Shown: positions 42,479-51,490, counted from the stretch's first letter. The stretch: DNA of 64,000 bases from an uncultured Pontibacter sp. (GCF_947499215.1 NZ_CANMNI010000002.1:744001-808000), one strand, 5' to 3'. The notes: generated from the letters alone by a model not told the origin. Numbers and translations: made by a program.

Positions 42479-43822
42479 TTACTTTTCTGTTTTGGGCGGC
42501 GGACGGCGCATGATTGGCCGGGGCCGTGGTGGCTTAGGTTTCTCGTTTTGCTCTTCCGGCAAAGTGGATTCGCCAACTGATGGCTTAGCTGTTAAACCTG
42601 CATCTGAAGGAGCTTCCTGATGAGCCTTATTGACCTCCGGTTCCGCTGTCTCTCTCGGCGCTGTTTCCTGCGGAACTGTGAGCGGAGCCGGTCTGCGGAT
42701 AATTGGCCTCGGACGTGGCGGTTTGGCTGGCTGTTCTATACCTGACTCCCCTGCCGGTGCATTCGCTGGCGTTTTTTCTTCCGCGGGCACCTCTCCTGCT
42801 GCTGGTGCTGTCTCAACTCCATCTGATGCAGGTTTTGCCTCTTCCGGTTCAGACGCCGGGGCCGCTGGTTTGGCCAGTGCCGCCGGGCGCTTGATCACAG
42901 GCCTAGGCCGTGGTGGTTTTGATGTGTCTGCCGTTGGCTGCGCCGGGTTTTCCGCGTCAGCAGTAGGCTGTGGCGCATCCGGAGCAGGCGGTTTATCACC
43001 TGCATCAGATGCGCTTGGCTCCTGCGCTGGTTTCTGCAAAGCCGTTGGCCTTTTTATAATCGGTCGAGGGCGCGGAGGCTTTGGCGCTTCTGCAGGAGCC
43101 GCACCGCTCGCTGGTTCTATACCTGTGGTTGGCGCTTCTGCTGGCTTCTCTCCTTCCTGTAGTTTTTCTCCTTCTTGCGACGGCTTTTGCAGCGCTGCGG
43201 GGCGTTTGATGACCGGTCTCGGACGAGCAGGCTTCGGCGCTTCCGCTGATGCTTCATTGGCCGCATCGGACTGCTCAGGTATAGCATTCTCTTCCTGCTG
43301 CCGGGCGGTTGGCTGTTCGTCTGGCTTTGAAAGCGCAGCCGGACGCTTGATCACCGGTCTGGCTCTTGGCGCGGCAGGCTTGCCAGCTTCTTCGGCCGGC
43401 TTCTCTGCAGCAGTCGCTCCCTCTCCTTCCACCGGCGGTTTCAAAGCGGCTGGTCGGCGCACTACCGGTCTTGGTTTAGGTGCTGCAGCAGGCGCAACTG
43501 ACTTTTCCTCAGTTGTTTCCTGTGGAACATCCGTTGCGGTAGGTACAGCAGTCGGTGCCTCTGGTTCAGTTTTAGGTATAGGAGCGGTGGCGCGTCTTGC
43601 GGCTGGTCGCGGGGCGGCCGTGGTAGTCGGCTTTGGCACGTCTTCTTCGCGCAGATGGTATCGCAGTCGCACGTCGTTGAGCATCATTTTCACGGACACA
43701 TAAAAGCTGTTAGGGTGCATTTGGGCATACATGTTTTCCCAAACCCTGTAACGGGCCGGGTCTTCAGCCGCAAAGGCCTCCCTGTTGATTCGCTTTTTTA
43801 CCAGATACTCTTCAAACGTCAT
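42479..43822 (-). CDS. Proline-rich repeat protein with a conserved N-terminal domain
   Basis: The 447-residue protein starts with a compact domain of about 65 residues (MTFEEYLVKKRINREAF, AQMHPNSFYVSVKMML, VRLRYHL), which I recall as a short conserved Bacteroidota protein. The remaining 380 residues are Pro/Ala/Glu-rich and contain seven spaced copies of a unit like RPRPVIKRPAALxKP, about 45-50 residues apart, with acidic linkers. The tail is surely disordered. ATG 43822 fits the conserved start; an ATG at 43930 would add 36 basic residues. Function unknown. Confidence 0.7.
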   Translation of the reverse strand: MTFEEYLVKKRINREAFAAEDPARYRVWENMYAQMHPNSFYVSVKMMLNDVRLRYHLREEDVPKPTTTAAPRPAARRATAPIPKTEPEAPTAVPTATDVPQETTEEKSVAPAAAPKPRPVVRRPAALKPPVEGEGATAAEKPAEEAGKPAAPRARPVIKRPAALSKPDEQPTARQQEENAIPEQSDAANEASAEAPKPARPRPVIKRPAALQKPSQEGEKLQEGEKPAEAPTTGIEPASGAAPAEAPKPPRPRPIIKRPTALQKPAQEPSASDAGDKPPAPDAPQPTADAENPAQPTADTSKPPRPRPVIKRPAALAKPAAPASEPEEAKPASDGVETAPAAGEVPAEEKTPANAPAGESGIEQPAKPPRPRPIIRRPAPLTVPQETAPRETAEPEVNKAHQEAPSDAGLTAKPSVGESTLPEEQNEKPKPPRPRPIMRRPPPKTEK

Positions 43823-44306
43823 ATAGCGCTGACCGTGTCCTATACCTGCAAAGGTACGGAAACGAGCCTGAATCATTTTCCATATCAGCCTGATCAACCT
43901 ATGTCGCATACCTGCAACGGCTATCGGCATGACAAATATAAGAAAATCGGACTCCTGAAACAGGTACGCATTATTTCTATTTTACCATTGCATTACTTAA
44001 TCATTAAATCTGCTCACGCCTATTTCAGTACCCGATCGACCGCCATACCTTTGGCCCAAGGTGAAAATATTAGGTTAAGATTAGATTAGTTGAGAGCGAA
44101 GCGCTTGCCATTGGCAGGCGTTTTCTTTTTGAGACAAATGACCAGTTATTCATGCATTGAATCAGGTGAAGCAGCCATGTGGCTGCGCTGAGGCTAATCC
44201 TCAGTTGCCAGAGTTGACTCATCCATAGAAGCATTGTGAATCTTGTGCTTATATTTTCAGGATTGCCCTGAAATCGGTTACTTTGTGCAAATAATTTACT
44301 CTGACT
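43823..44306. other. Intergenic region with several small hairpins
   Basis: A 480-base gap. It contains an imperfect stem at about 44104-44121 followed by TTTTCTTTTT, which could end a short transcript, and two adjacent perfect hairpins: GCAGCC/GGCTGC (44171-44186) and CTGAGG/CCTCAG (44188-44204). No gene is seen. Confidence 0.45.
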
Positions 44307-45284
44307 ATGGCAAACACAAGTGACACGGTATTGGTGATTGGCGCCTGCGGACAACTTGGCTCTGAACTCACCCTCGAGCTTCGCAACATGTATGGCGGGT
44401 CTAATGTAGTGGCAGCCGATATTACGGCGCCCAAACAGGCTGACCTCCTCGATTCAGGCCCATTCGAGAAAGTGGATGTGCTGGACACAAATGTACTGGC
44501 CGAACTGGCTTCTAAATATAAATTCAAGCAAATCTACCACTTGGCGGCTGTGCTGTCGGCCACTGGCGAGAAGAACCCGAAATTCGCTTGGAAACTGAAT
44601 ATGGACGGCCTCTTCAATGTGCTGGACCTAGCCTTGGAGCATAAAGTGGAGAAAGTTTACTGGCCAAGCTCCATTGCCGTATTCGGACCGAACACACCGC
44701 GCCAGAACACGCCGCAGCATACCATTATGGACCCGAACACAGTGTATGGCGTAAGCAAGCAGGCCGGTGAGCGCTGGTGTGAGTATTATTTCGAAAAATA
44801 CGGTCTGGACGTGCGCAGCTTGCGCTACCCTGGCCTGATCGGTTACAAAGCTCTACCGGGCGGCGGCACCACCGACTATGCCGTTGATATCTACCACAAA
44901 GCCTTGGAAGGCGAAACCTACGAGTGCTTCCTGAGTGAGAACACTTACCTGCCAATGATGTACATGCCGGATGCCCTGAAGTCTACCTTGGATCTGATGC
45001 ACGCCCCGGCCGAGCAGGTGAAAGTGCGCAGCTCTTACAACCTAAGCGCGATGAGCTTCTCGCCTGAGGAGATCGCCGCCTCCATCCGTAAGTTTATACC
45101 TGACTTCAAGATTACCTACAAACCGGACTACCGTCAGCAAATCGCCGACTCGTGGCCACAGAGCATCGACGATAGCGCCGCCCAGCAGGATTGGGGCTGG
45201 AAGCCTTCCTTCGACCTCGACGCGATGACCGAGGACATGCTCCTCAACCTGAAGAAGATGAAGGAAGAGCAGACGCTGGCGTAA
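44307..45284 (+). CDS. L-threonine 3-dehydrogenase, short-chain (epimerase-like) type
   Basis: The 325-residue protein is an extended short-chain dehydrogenase: VLVIGACGQLGSELTLEL (G12, G15, G18), HLAAVLSATGEKNP, SSIAVFGPNTPR and the catalytic YGVSKQAGE, with WCEYYFEKYGLDVRSLRYPGLIGY. These features match the NAD-dependent threonine dehydrogenases of Flavobacteriia-type bacteria rather than the zinc-containing Tdh. It oxidises threonine to 2-amino-3-ketobutyrate, the substrate of Kbl, whose gene is 1.9 kb away on the other strand. Confidence 0.9.
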   Translation: MANTSDTVLVIGACGQLGSELTLELRNMYGGSNVVAADITAPKQADLLDSGPFEKVDVLDTNVLAELASKYKFKQIYHLAAVLSATGEKNPKFAWKLNMDGLFNVLDLALEHKVEKVYWPSSIAVFGPNTPRQNTPQHTIMDPNTVYGVSKQAGERWCEYYFEKYGLDVRSLRYPGLIGYKALPGGGTTDYAVDIYHKALEGETYECFLSENTYLPMMYMPDALKSTLDLMHAPAEQVKVRSSYNLSAMSFSPEEIAASIRKFIPDFKITYKPDYRQQIADSWPQSIDDSAAQQDWGWKPSFDLDAMTEDMLLNLKKMKEEQTLA

Positions 45285-45309
45285 AAAAACGTTGCAGAAG
45301 TATTCAAAA

Positions 45310-45342
45310 AAAGGGCTAGCACCAGACAGGTGCTAGCCCTTT
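45310..45342 (+). terminator. Hairpin terminator
   Basis: A 13-bp stem AAGGGCTAGCACC with its complement around a short loop, ending in TTTC. Confidence 0.85.
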
Positions 45343-45478
45343 CGCTTTCTGTAATTTGGCTTCCGGATAGCCTAATGTAACTATATCTCCTAACCTATGT
45401 TTTGCACAAAACGTCTATACCTTACAAGCACCTTGTCGCATACCTGCCAAAGGCTTGCGGATCTCAAAACTATGAAAC

Positions 45479-45817
45479 ATGACTGTAACTGATATAACTG
45501 ACAACCAGCTGCGACAGCTGATATTTGATAAAGAGCGCGTAATCGTAAAATTCACTGATCCGGCCTGCCCTATTTGTAAGGTGCTTTCCCCCTCCTTCCG
45601 GAGGCTCTCCCTAGAACCCCAATACCAAGAGATAAGCTTTGTGCGCATGGACGCGAGTGAGAACCCTGTTTCGAGTCAAGAGGTTAAGCTGACTGGTACA
45701 CCTTTCTTTGCGACTTACCAGAAAGGAACAATTCAGGAGTGCGGTATTGTTGACACCGAAGAAGGCATCCGTGCCATGCTCGTTCGACTTTTGCAACCTG
45801 ATAAACAAGCTACCTGA
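45479..45817 (+). CDS. Thioredoxin-family protein with CPIC motif
   Basis: The 112-residue cytoplasmic protein has a thioredoxin fold: VIVKFTDPACPICKVLSPSFRRL with Cys30-Pro-Ile-Cys33 in place of the usual CGPC, and TGTPFFATYQKG with the cis-proline. The altered dipeptide implies a different redox potential, and the partner is unknown. There is no signal peptide. Confidence 0.8.
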   Translation: MTVTDITDNQLRQLIFDKERVIVKFTDPACPICKVLSPSFRRLSLEPQYQEISFVRMDASENPVSSQEVKLTGTPFFATYQKGTIQECGIVDTEEGIRAMLVRLLQPDKQAT

Positions 45818-45893
45818 GTCCACTGACTAAGCAGGAGGTACAAGCAGACCGCAAAAGCCGTAATTTGCGACAAAATATATAAGGCTATACCTC

Positions 45894-47348
45894 GTGTTTC
45901 GACTCACTACCCTTCAGCTGGTTTTCTTGGTTTTTATTTTAGGAAGTCTGCTCACTTTTCAGGCATGCTCCAGCACAGCCCGGCTCACTACTACCGCTCC
46001 TCCGGTAAGTGTCGCCACTGCGCCTGCCTATCAGCCTAAGCTCTCTTCCATCAGCATACCCATCTCCATCCCGCTATCGACTATTGAGGACAAACTGAAC
46101 CAAGAACTGCAGGGGACGCTCTACAAAGACGACAACTTAGACGATGACAACCTAATGGTAACCGTGCTCAAAAAAGGGCGCATGACCATACAGGCCGATA
46201 AGGACAAGCTATACTTCAGTGTGCCGCTGCAAGTATACGCCAAAGGCCGTTGGCAGTGGGAGCCCTGCAAGGCCTGCCCTTCATTCAGCAAATCCGAAGC
46301 GACTTCGTTTGATATGGTGGTGAAAGCGGAGAGCCGCTTCGGTCTTTCCGAAGACTACAAAATCAACACGATCACGAGTAGTAACTTTGAGTGGGGCAAT
46401 ACCAAACCCTACATTAATCTAGGACCGCTCAAGATCGGACTGGCTCGTTTTATAGAGCCTGCCATGAAGCAGCAGATGAATGTGATCGCCAGACAGCTGG
46501 ACAAGGAGATTCAAAGCCGTCTGAATTTGCGGCAGTATGTAGCCGACACATGGGTGCAGATGCAGCAGCCCGTAAAACTGGACGACAACCTGAACGCTTG
46601 GCTGAGTGTGGCACCACAAGAAGTGCGCATGGCGCCGCTCTACGCACACAATGGCAGCTTCCATACCCGTTTGGGTATTACCTCTTATATGCAAGTCACA
46701 ACCGACGGCAAACCGCAAACGCAACTCAACCGCAACCTGCCCAAACTCATCATCGACAACCACCTGCGCGACGACATTCAGATTGGACTCACCGCCACAG
46801 TGCCTTATACCCATGCTAGCAGCCTAATGCAGCAACAGGTGGCGAACCAGACATATAAGTTTGACGACGGGAAAAGCCAGATCACTGTGAAAGACGCCGC
46901 CATCACACCAAGTGGCAGCCAGCTAGTGCTGATGCTCGATGTGGACGGAAAAACCAAGGCAGGCCTTTTCACTAAAAAACTGGTGGGTAAGGTATACCTG
47001 CGCGGCACGCCTTATTACGATACACAAACCGCCTCCATCAAACTCCGTGACATAGACTACGATCTGGAAACGAAAGACATGCTGGTGAGCACGGCCAGTT
47101 GGCTGGCTAAAAACAAGTTCAAAGACATGATCCAAAGCCAAGTGAGCATACCTGTACAAACCCAACTGACCGATGTGCGCAACATGCTACAGCATACCCT
47201 GAATCAGTCGGGTCGCATGCACGAGGCGGTACTATTGCGCGGGGCTGTCAACGACTTGGAGCTGGAAGATATATACCTGACCCCTACCGGTATAAAAGCC
47301 CTTGTAAACGCCCGCGGTAGCCTAACCGCCACCATTGACAAACTGTAG
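45894..47348 (+). CDS. DUF4403-family lipoprotein
   Basis: The 484-residue product has a lipoprotein signal ending in TFQAC (Cys25) and a long beta-rich domain with SSISIPISIPLSTIEDKLNQEL, RWQWEPC, PYINLGPLKIGLARFIEPAMKQQM and a C-terminal INARGSLTATI-type strand. The tandem arrangement of amphipathic strands resembles lipid-binding TULIP or SMP folds, and the DUF4403 family is described mainly from Bacteroidota. The start is GTG 45894; there is no ATG near and the signal peptide begins right there. Confidence 0.83.
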   Translation: MFRLTTLQLVFLVFILGSLLTFQACSSTARLTTTAPPVSVATAPAYQPKLSSISIPISIPLSTIEDKLNQELQGTLYKDDNLDDDNLMVTVLKKGRMTIQADKDKLYFSVPLQVYAKGRWQWEPCKACPSFSKSEATSFDMVVKAESRFGLSEDYKINTITSSNFEWGNTKPYINLGPLKIGLARFIEPAMKQQMNVIARQLDKEIQSRLNLRQYVADTWVQMQQPVKLDDNLNAWLSVAPQEVRMAPLYAHNGSFHTRLGITSYMQVTTDGKPQTQLNRNLPKLIIDNHLRDDIQIGLTATVPYTHASSLMQQQVANQTYKFDDGKSQITVKDAAITPSGSQLVLMLDVDGKTKAGLFTKKLVGKVYLRGTPYYDTQTASIKLRDIDYDLETKDMLVSTASWLAKNKFKDMIQSQVSIPVQTQLTDVRNMLQHTLNQSGRMHEAVLLRGAVNDLELEDIYLTPTGIKALVNARGSLTATIDKL

Positions 47349-47420
47349 TCAGCTTCACTTTTCTAACCTAACATTTATCGCTGCCGTATCAAAAACCTAT
47401 CTTGATACTGACAACGCGAT

Positions 47421-48410
47421 ATGACGAAATCTATAACCAGTAAAATCCTTCCGCTCACTAAATCGACCTTCAATGGGTTTCTGGAGAGTGGGGCACTATT
47501 GCTCGCTGCGGCGCTGGCCTTTAACGCCATCTTTTCCATTCCGCCCCTGTTAATTATCATTATACAGGCAGCGGGATTTTTTTTAGGGGAAAAGGCTGTT
47601 TCGGGTGAGCTCTCAGCGCAGATATCAGAAGCTATAGGCCCCAATGCAGCAGAAGAAATTGAGACCATTATTCAGAACGCGGCTGTGAGCGAGGGAGGCG
47701 GTATTGCTTTCTGGATCGGTATAGGCACGCTTATTTTTGCCTCCACTACGTTTTTTGCTACGCTGCAGGAGTCGCTTAATCGGGTATGGAACGTGAAGCC
47801 GAAGCCAACAAATGGCATTGTGAAGATGTTGAAGGTACGCATGTTCTCATTTGGCATCGTGTTGAGCATCGCTCTGCTGATGCTTGTTTCACTCTTGCTG
47901 AGTGCCGTCATCTCTATCTTGAGCGATTACCTCCGCGACATCTTCGACAACTACTTGCAGTTTATTTCTCCTGATGTGCTGTACTTCCTCATCAAGGCGA
48001 TGGACTTTATACTGTCAGTCGGTATTATTACCGCCTTGTTCGCCCTTATTTTTAAATACCTGCCAGATGCCTTTATAAAGTGGAAAGACGTATGGGTCGG
48101 AGCCCTGATCACAGCTTTGCTTTTCACGATCGGTAAGTTTCTCATCAGCTGGTTCATCAGTACCAGTGACCCGGGCTCGGCTTACGGTGCGGCGGGCTCT
48201 ATGGTCGTTATAATCGTCTGGATCTACTACTCTTCGCTTATCGTACTGTTCGGTGCAGAGTTTACACAGCAGTACGCCAGTGAGTTTGGAGAGGAAATAC
48301 GTCCGAAAGAGCACGCCGTGCTGTTCAGAGAGCAGGAAATAACCAACAACCCACACGACATTTCGAGCGGAAGGCCAAGGCCTGAGGGCCGGTTTAACAA
48401 AGCCGGCTAA
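47421..48410 (+). CDS. YihY/BrkB family membrane protein
   Basis: The 329-residue protein has six membrane helices with family signatures: LLAAALAFNAIFSIPPLLIIII (helix 1), FASTTFFATLQESLNRVWNVKP, LPDAFIKWKDVWVGALITALLFTIGKFLISWFI and GSAYGAAGSMVVIIVWIYYSSLIVLFGAEFTQQYA. Once mistaken for RNase BN, the family is now considered a transporter or flippase-like group of unknown function. A cytosolic tail of 40 residues follows. Confidence 0.92.
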   Translation: MTKSITSKILPLTKSTFNGFLESGALLLAAALAFNAIFSIPPLLIIIIQAAGFFLGEKAVSGELSAQISEAIGPNAAEEIETIIQNAAVSEGGGIAFWIGIGTLIFASTTFFATLQESLNRVWNVKPKPTNGIVKMLKVRMFSFGIVLSIALLMLVSLLLSAVISILSDYLRDIFDNYLQFISPDVLYFLIKAMDFILSVGIITALFALIFKYLPDAFIKWKDVWVGALITALLFTIGKFLISWFISTSDPGSAYGAAGSMVVIIVWIYYSSLIVLFGAEFTQQYASEFGEEIRPKEHAVLFREQEITNNPHDISSGRPRPEGRFNKAG

Positions 48411-48433
48411 ACGACAAAATAAGCTAAAGAAAG

Positions 48434-48472
48434 AAGGGCCTCCGCTATGCTATAGCGGAGGCCCTTTTTTTA
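48434..48472. terminator. Bidirectional terminator
   Basis: AAGGGCCTCCGCTAT pairs with ATAGCGGAGGCCCTT and is followed by a T run; it separates convergent genes. Confidence 0.92.
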
Positions 48473-48485
48473 GTAAGCTTCTATA

Positions 48486-49559
48486 TTAAGCTGGTTGTTT
48501 CTCTTTTACGGCTAGCTGTCCGCAGGCGGCGTCAATGTCTTTGCCACGGCTGCGACGCACGTTCACCTGCACACCACGATCAGCGAGGTAGTAGATGAAT
48601 TTCTCCAGACGCTCGTCGGCCGTGTTCACGAAGTCAGCGTTCTCAATCGGGTTGTACTCGATCAAATTTACTTTGCAAGGAATGATCTTTGTGAAGCGCA
48701 ACAGTTCCTCTGCGTCTTGCAGCGAATCGTTGAAGTTATCAAACACGATGTACTCGTACGTCACCTTACGGCCCGTCACTTGGTGGAAGTGCTTCAGTGC
48801 ATCTGTCAAAGCCTCTAGTGAGTTAGTCTCATTGATCGGCATGATCTGGTTGCGCTTCTCATCATTTGCCGCGTGCAGTGACAAGGCGAGGTTCGCCTTC
48901 ACACCGTCATCGGCCATCTTCTTGATCATCTTGGCGATGCCTGCCGTGCTCACCGTAATGCGGCGCGCGGCCATACCCAAGCCATCGTGCGCCGTGATGC
49001 GCTCAATGCTCTTCATGACATTGGCGTAGTTAAGCATTGGCTCGCCCATACCCATGTACACAATGTTGGTGAGTGGCTGGCCATACTGTTGCATGCTCTG
49101 CTCGTTGATGCGCACCACCTGATCGTAGATTTCGGCGGCATCGAGGTTACGCACGCGGTCCATGTAGCCCGTGGCGCAGAACTTACAGGTAAGCGAGCAA
49201 CCTACTTGGCTACTCACGCAGGCGGTCTTGCGCTCGTCGTGCGGTATCAGCACACCCTCTACAATATTGCTGTCATAGAGCTTGAAAGCAGACTTGATAG
49301 TGCCGTCGTTGCTGAGCTGCTTGGTAGCCACCTGCACCGCGTTAATGGCAAAGTGCTGGTCCAGCTTTTCGCGCAAGGCCAAGCTCACGTTGTTCATCTC
49401 CTCAAACGACTGGGCCGAGTGTTTCCAGATCCACTCATAGACCTGCTTGGCACGGAAAGCTTTTTCGCCCTGCTCTACCAACCATGCCTTTAAGTCGTCC
49501 AGCGACAGCTTACGGATATCCTTCTTGTTCAGTATATTAATGTCTGCAATCAGTGTCAT
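48486..49559 (-). CDS. rlmN: Dual-specificity RNA methyltransferase RlmN
   Basis: The 357-residue radical-SAM enzyme has CSLTCKFC (C121, C125, C128) for the 4Fe-4S cluster, the catalytic Cys114 in TACVSSQVG and the C-terminal Cys in DIDAACGQL, plus YMGMGEPMLN. It methylates C2 of A2503 in 23S rRNA and A37 of some tRNAs. Length and order are typical. It is convergent with the BrkB-like gene. Confidence 0.96.
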   Translation of the reverse strand: MTLIADINILNKKDIRKLSLDDLKAWLVEQGEKAFRAKQVYEWIWKHSAQSFEEMNNVSLALREKLDQHFAINAVQVATKQLSNDGTIKSAFKLYDSNIVEGVLIPHDERKTACVSSQVGCSLTCKFCATGYMDRVRNLDAAEIYDQVVRINEQSMQQYGQPLTNIVYMGMGEPMLNYANVMKSIERITAHDGLGMAARRITVSTAGIAKMIKKMADDGVKANLALSLHAANDEKRNQIMPINETNSLEALTDALKHFHQVTGRKVTYEYIVFDNFNDSLQDAEELLRFTKIIPCKVNLIEYNPIENADFVNTADERLEKFIYYLADRGVQVNVRRSRGKDIDAACGQLAVKEKQPA

Positions 49560-49580
49560 ACTGCAAAATTACAAAAATAC

Positions 49581-50009
49581 TTAGGCTTTAGTTTCAATCC
49601 GGGCCTTTACTTCGTCGGGCAATGCCATTAATTTTCGCTCTTGGTAGTTGAAGCACAACATACCGGTCTTGGCACGGGCCACTTCCTTGCCATCTTGGTT
49701 GAGCACGTGATAGGTAATGTCAAAGCCATACTTGTGTATATCGTCAAAAGCGAGCTTCAGTGTGAGCACGTCGCCATAGAAGCCTTCGCCCTTGTACTCG
49801 ATTGCCACATCGGCCATGATGAGACTGGCTCCGCCTAAGTCCAGCTCGGTATAGCCGAAGTGGCGCAGCAGCTGCAGGCGGGCTTCGTGCAAAATAGAGA
49901 GCAAGGCATCATTACCGAGGTGGGCACCGTAATTAAGATCCGTGATGCGGACAGGTATGGCCGCCTCAAAAGAGACGTGCGCAGGTATAGCTACTTTTAT
50001 TCGGGGCAT
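49581..50009 (-). CDS. Hotdog-fold acyl-CoA thioesterase (4-hydroxybenzoyl-CoA thioesterase type)
   Basis: The 142-residue protein has the single hotdog pattern: VRITDLNYGAHLGNDALLSILHEARLQLL, where the D-x-N-G-H-x-N core of this group is visible, and VAIEYKGEGFYGDVLTLKLAFDDIHKYGFDITYHVLN. It hydrolyses acyl-CoA esters. It is 21 bases upstream of rlmN on the same strand and probably co-transcribed. Confidence 0.87.
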   Translation of the reverse strand: MPRIKVAIPAHVSFEAAIPVRITDLNYGAHLGNDALLSILHEARLQLLRHFGYTELDLGGASLIMADVAIEYKGEGFYGDVLTLKLAFDDIHKYGFDITYHVLNQDGKEVARAKTGMLCFNYQERKLMALPDEVKARIETKA

Positions 50010-50192
50010 ACTTAGTTGTTGACTACTAATTGTTGATCGTTGATTGTCGCGAAACCCAGCCTAATCTGAACGGGTATAGCTTTGCTTTCAGTTCTAGTGC
50101 TTATCAATTTATCCTTTTAATCAAGAGAGATTATTCATTACTCATCATTCATTAATAATTCATAATTCCTCATTCTTAATTCTTCATTATTG

Positions 50193-50224
50193 TTGCGGAC
50201 AGGCCAAAGCATTGCTTACATTTG
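50193..50224 (+). promoter_or_regulatory. Promoter for mnmD
   Basis: TTG at 50193-50195, a 21-base spacer and a perfect TACATTTG box at 50217-50224, giving a very short leader before the ATG at 50243. Confidence 0.6.
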
Positions 50225-50242
50225 TAAAGTAAATAAATAATC

Positions 50243-50920
50243 ATGCATCTCGAAATCAGGCAGACCAAAGACGGCTCCAACACCCTGTATGTGCCCGAAC
50301 TGAACGAGCACTACCACTCGGTGCATGGCGCTTTGCAGGAGTCGCAGCATGTCTTTATTAAGCACGGCTTGGAGCATGTGCTCAATCTCCGCAAAGACAT
50401 CAAAATACTGGAAGTTGGCTTCGGCACTGGCCTCAACGCCATCCTCACCTACCCTTTTGCCCTCGCTCAGAAAGCATTCATTCAGTACGACACGCTGGAG
50501 AAGTTTCCGCTGGGCATAGACGTGGTGGAACAGCTTCATTTCGACAAAGTAATCCTGAACCCCGAACTGCAGGAGGTGTTTATGGAACTGCACAAAGCCC
50601 CTTGGAATGAGCCGGTGGATGTGATCCCCTACTTCACACTTCAAAAGATACATGAAACGCTCGAAGAGTTCGTGGCACCGCAAGCCTACTACGACCTGAT
50701 CTACTTCGACGCCTTCGCGCCGGAAAAGCAGCCGGAGCTTTGGTCAGATGAGATGTTTGCCAAGCTTTATAAAGCGACCCGACCGGGCGGCGTGCTGGTG
50801 ACTTACTGCGCCAAAGGCTCTTTTAAGCGTAGCTTGCGTGCAGCGGGCTTTGAGGTGGAGGCCCTGCCTGGCCCTCCGGGCAAGCGTGAGATGACGCGCG
50901 GCCTTAAGCCTGTCGAGTAA
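50243..50920 (+). CDS. mnmD: tRNA (mnm5s2U34) methyltransferase MnmD
   Basis: The 225-residue protein matches the N-terminal half of E. coli MnmC: YHSVHGALQESQHVFIKHGL, ILEVGFGTGLNAILTY (SAM motif I), LIYFDAFAPEKQPELWSDEMFAKL and GVLVTYCAKGSFKRSLRAAGFEVE, ending in LPGPPGKREMTRGLK. It methylates the 5-aminomethyl group of the wobble uridine. The FAD-dependent half of MnmC is absent, as in many Bacteroidota. Confidence 0.93.
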   Translation: MHLEIRQTKDGSNTLYVPELNEHYHSVHGALQESQHVFIKHGLEHVLNLRKDIKILEVGFGTGLNAILTYPFALAQKAFIQYDTLEKFPLGIDVVEQLHFDKVILNPELQEVFMELHKAPWNEPVDVIPYFTLQKIHETLEEFVAPQAYYDLIYFDAFAPEKQPELWSDEMFAKLYKATRPGGVLVTYCAKGSFKRSLRAAGFEVEALPGPPGKREMTRGLKPVE

Positions 50921-50940
50921 AACCTTTTCCACAGATTTCG

Positions 50941-50974
50941 GTTGAGGTATAAACCGAACCGATTATACCTCAAC
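50941..50974. promoter_or_regulatory. 12-bp perfect inverted repeat before the glutathione-peroxidase-like gene
   Basis: GTTGAGGTATAA (50941-50952) and TTATACCTCAAC (50963-50974) are perfect complements 10 bases apart. The right arm ends 12 bases before ATG 50987. It could be an operator or an RNA hairpin in the leader. Both arms contain the GGTATA core. Confidence 0.5.
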
Positions 50975-50986
50975 AAGAAATACATC

Positions 50987-51490
50987 ATGAGCACAAAAAA
51001 CAGGGAAAGCGAATTCTATCATCTATCCGCCACATCACTGCAGGGCAAAGAAGTCAATATGGAAGACTTTAAAGGCAAAGTAGTGTTGGTGGTAAACACG
51101 GCCAGCAATTGCGGTTTCACACCACAATACGAAGGACTGGAAGAGCTGTACCGAAAGTACAAGGACAATGGTTTGGTAGTGCTGGGATTTCCCTGCAACC
51201 AGTTCGGCAACCAAGAGCCGGGCGGCAAAGAAGAAATTGAGCAAGGCTGTATGGTGAACTACGGCGTGAGTTTCCCGATGATGGAGAAAGTGGACGTAAA
51301 CGGCAACAATGCGCACCCTGTGTTCAGATACCTGAAGTCAGAACTCGGTGGACTACTGGGTAGCCGTGTGAAGTGGAACTTCACCAAATTCCTGATCGAT
51401 GCCAATGGAAAGCCCGTGAAACGCTTCGCCCCCATCACCAAACCAGAGAAAATAACACCGGATATAGAACGCCTATTAGAAAAGAAATAA
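50987..51490 (+). CDS. Glutathione-peroxidase-family peroxidase
   Basis: The 167-residue protein has LVVNTASNCGFTPQYEGLEELY with the peroxidatic Cys42, GFPCNQFGNQEPG with a second Cys and the Gln, and VKWNFTKFLID with the Trp/Asn of the tetrad. Bacterial members generally use thioredoxin rather than glutathione. A bacillithiol gene (bshC) lies about 2.5 kb downstream, so glutathione is unlikely here. I chose ATG 50987; the longer frame starts at a TTG within the inverted repeat. Confidence 0.92.
   Translation: MSTKNRESEFYHLSATSLQGKEVNMEDFKGKVVLVVNTASNCGFTPQYEGLEELYRKYKDNGLVVLGFPCNQFGNQEPGGKEEIEQGCMVNYGVSFPMMEKVDVNGNNAHPVFRYLKSELGGLLGSRVKWNFTKFLIDANGKPVKRFAPITKPEKITPDIERLLEKK

Noticed and set aside
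42630-43703. Long open frame opposite the proline-rich repeat gene (357 codons)
   Set aside because: It mirrors the repeat gene; its Gly/Ala/Ser-rich product has no family features, and long antisense frames are expected opposite Pro/Ala-rich coding sequence.
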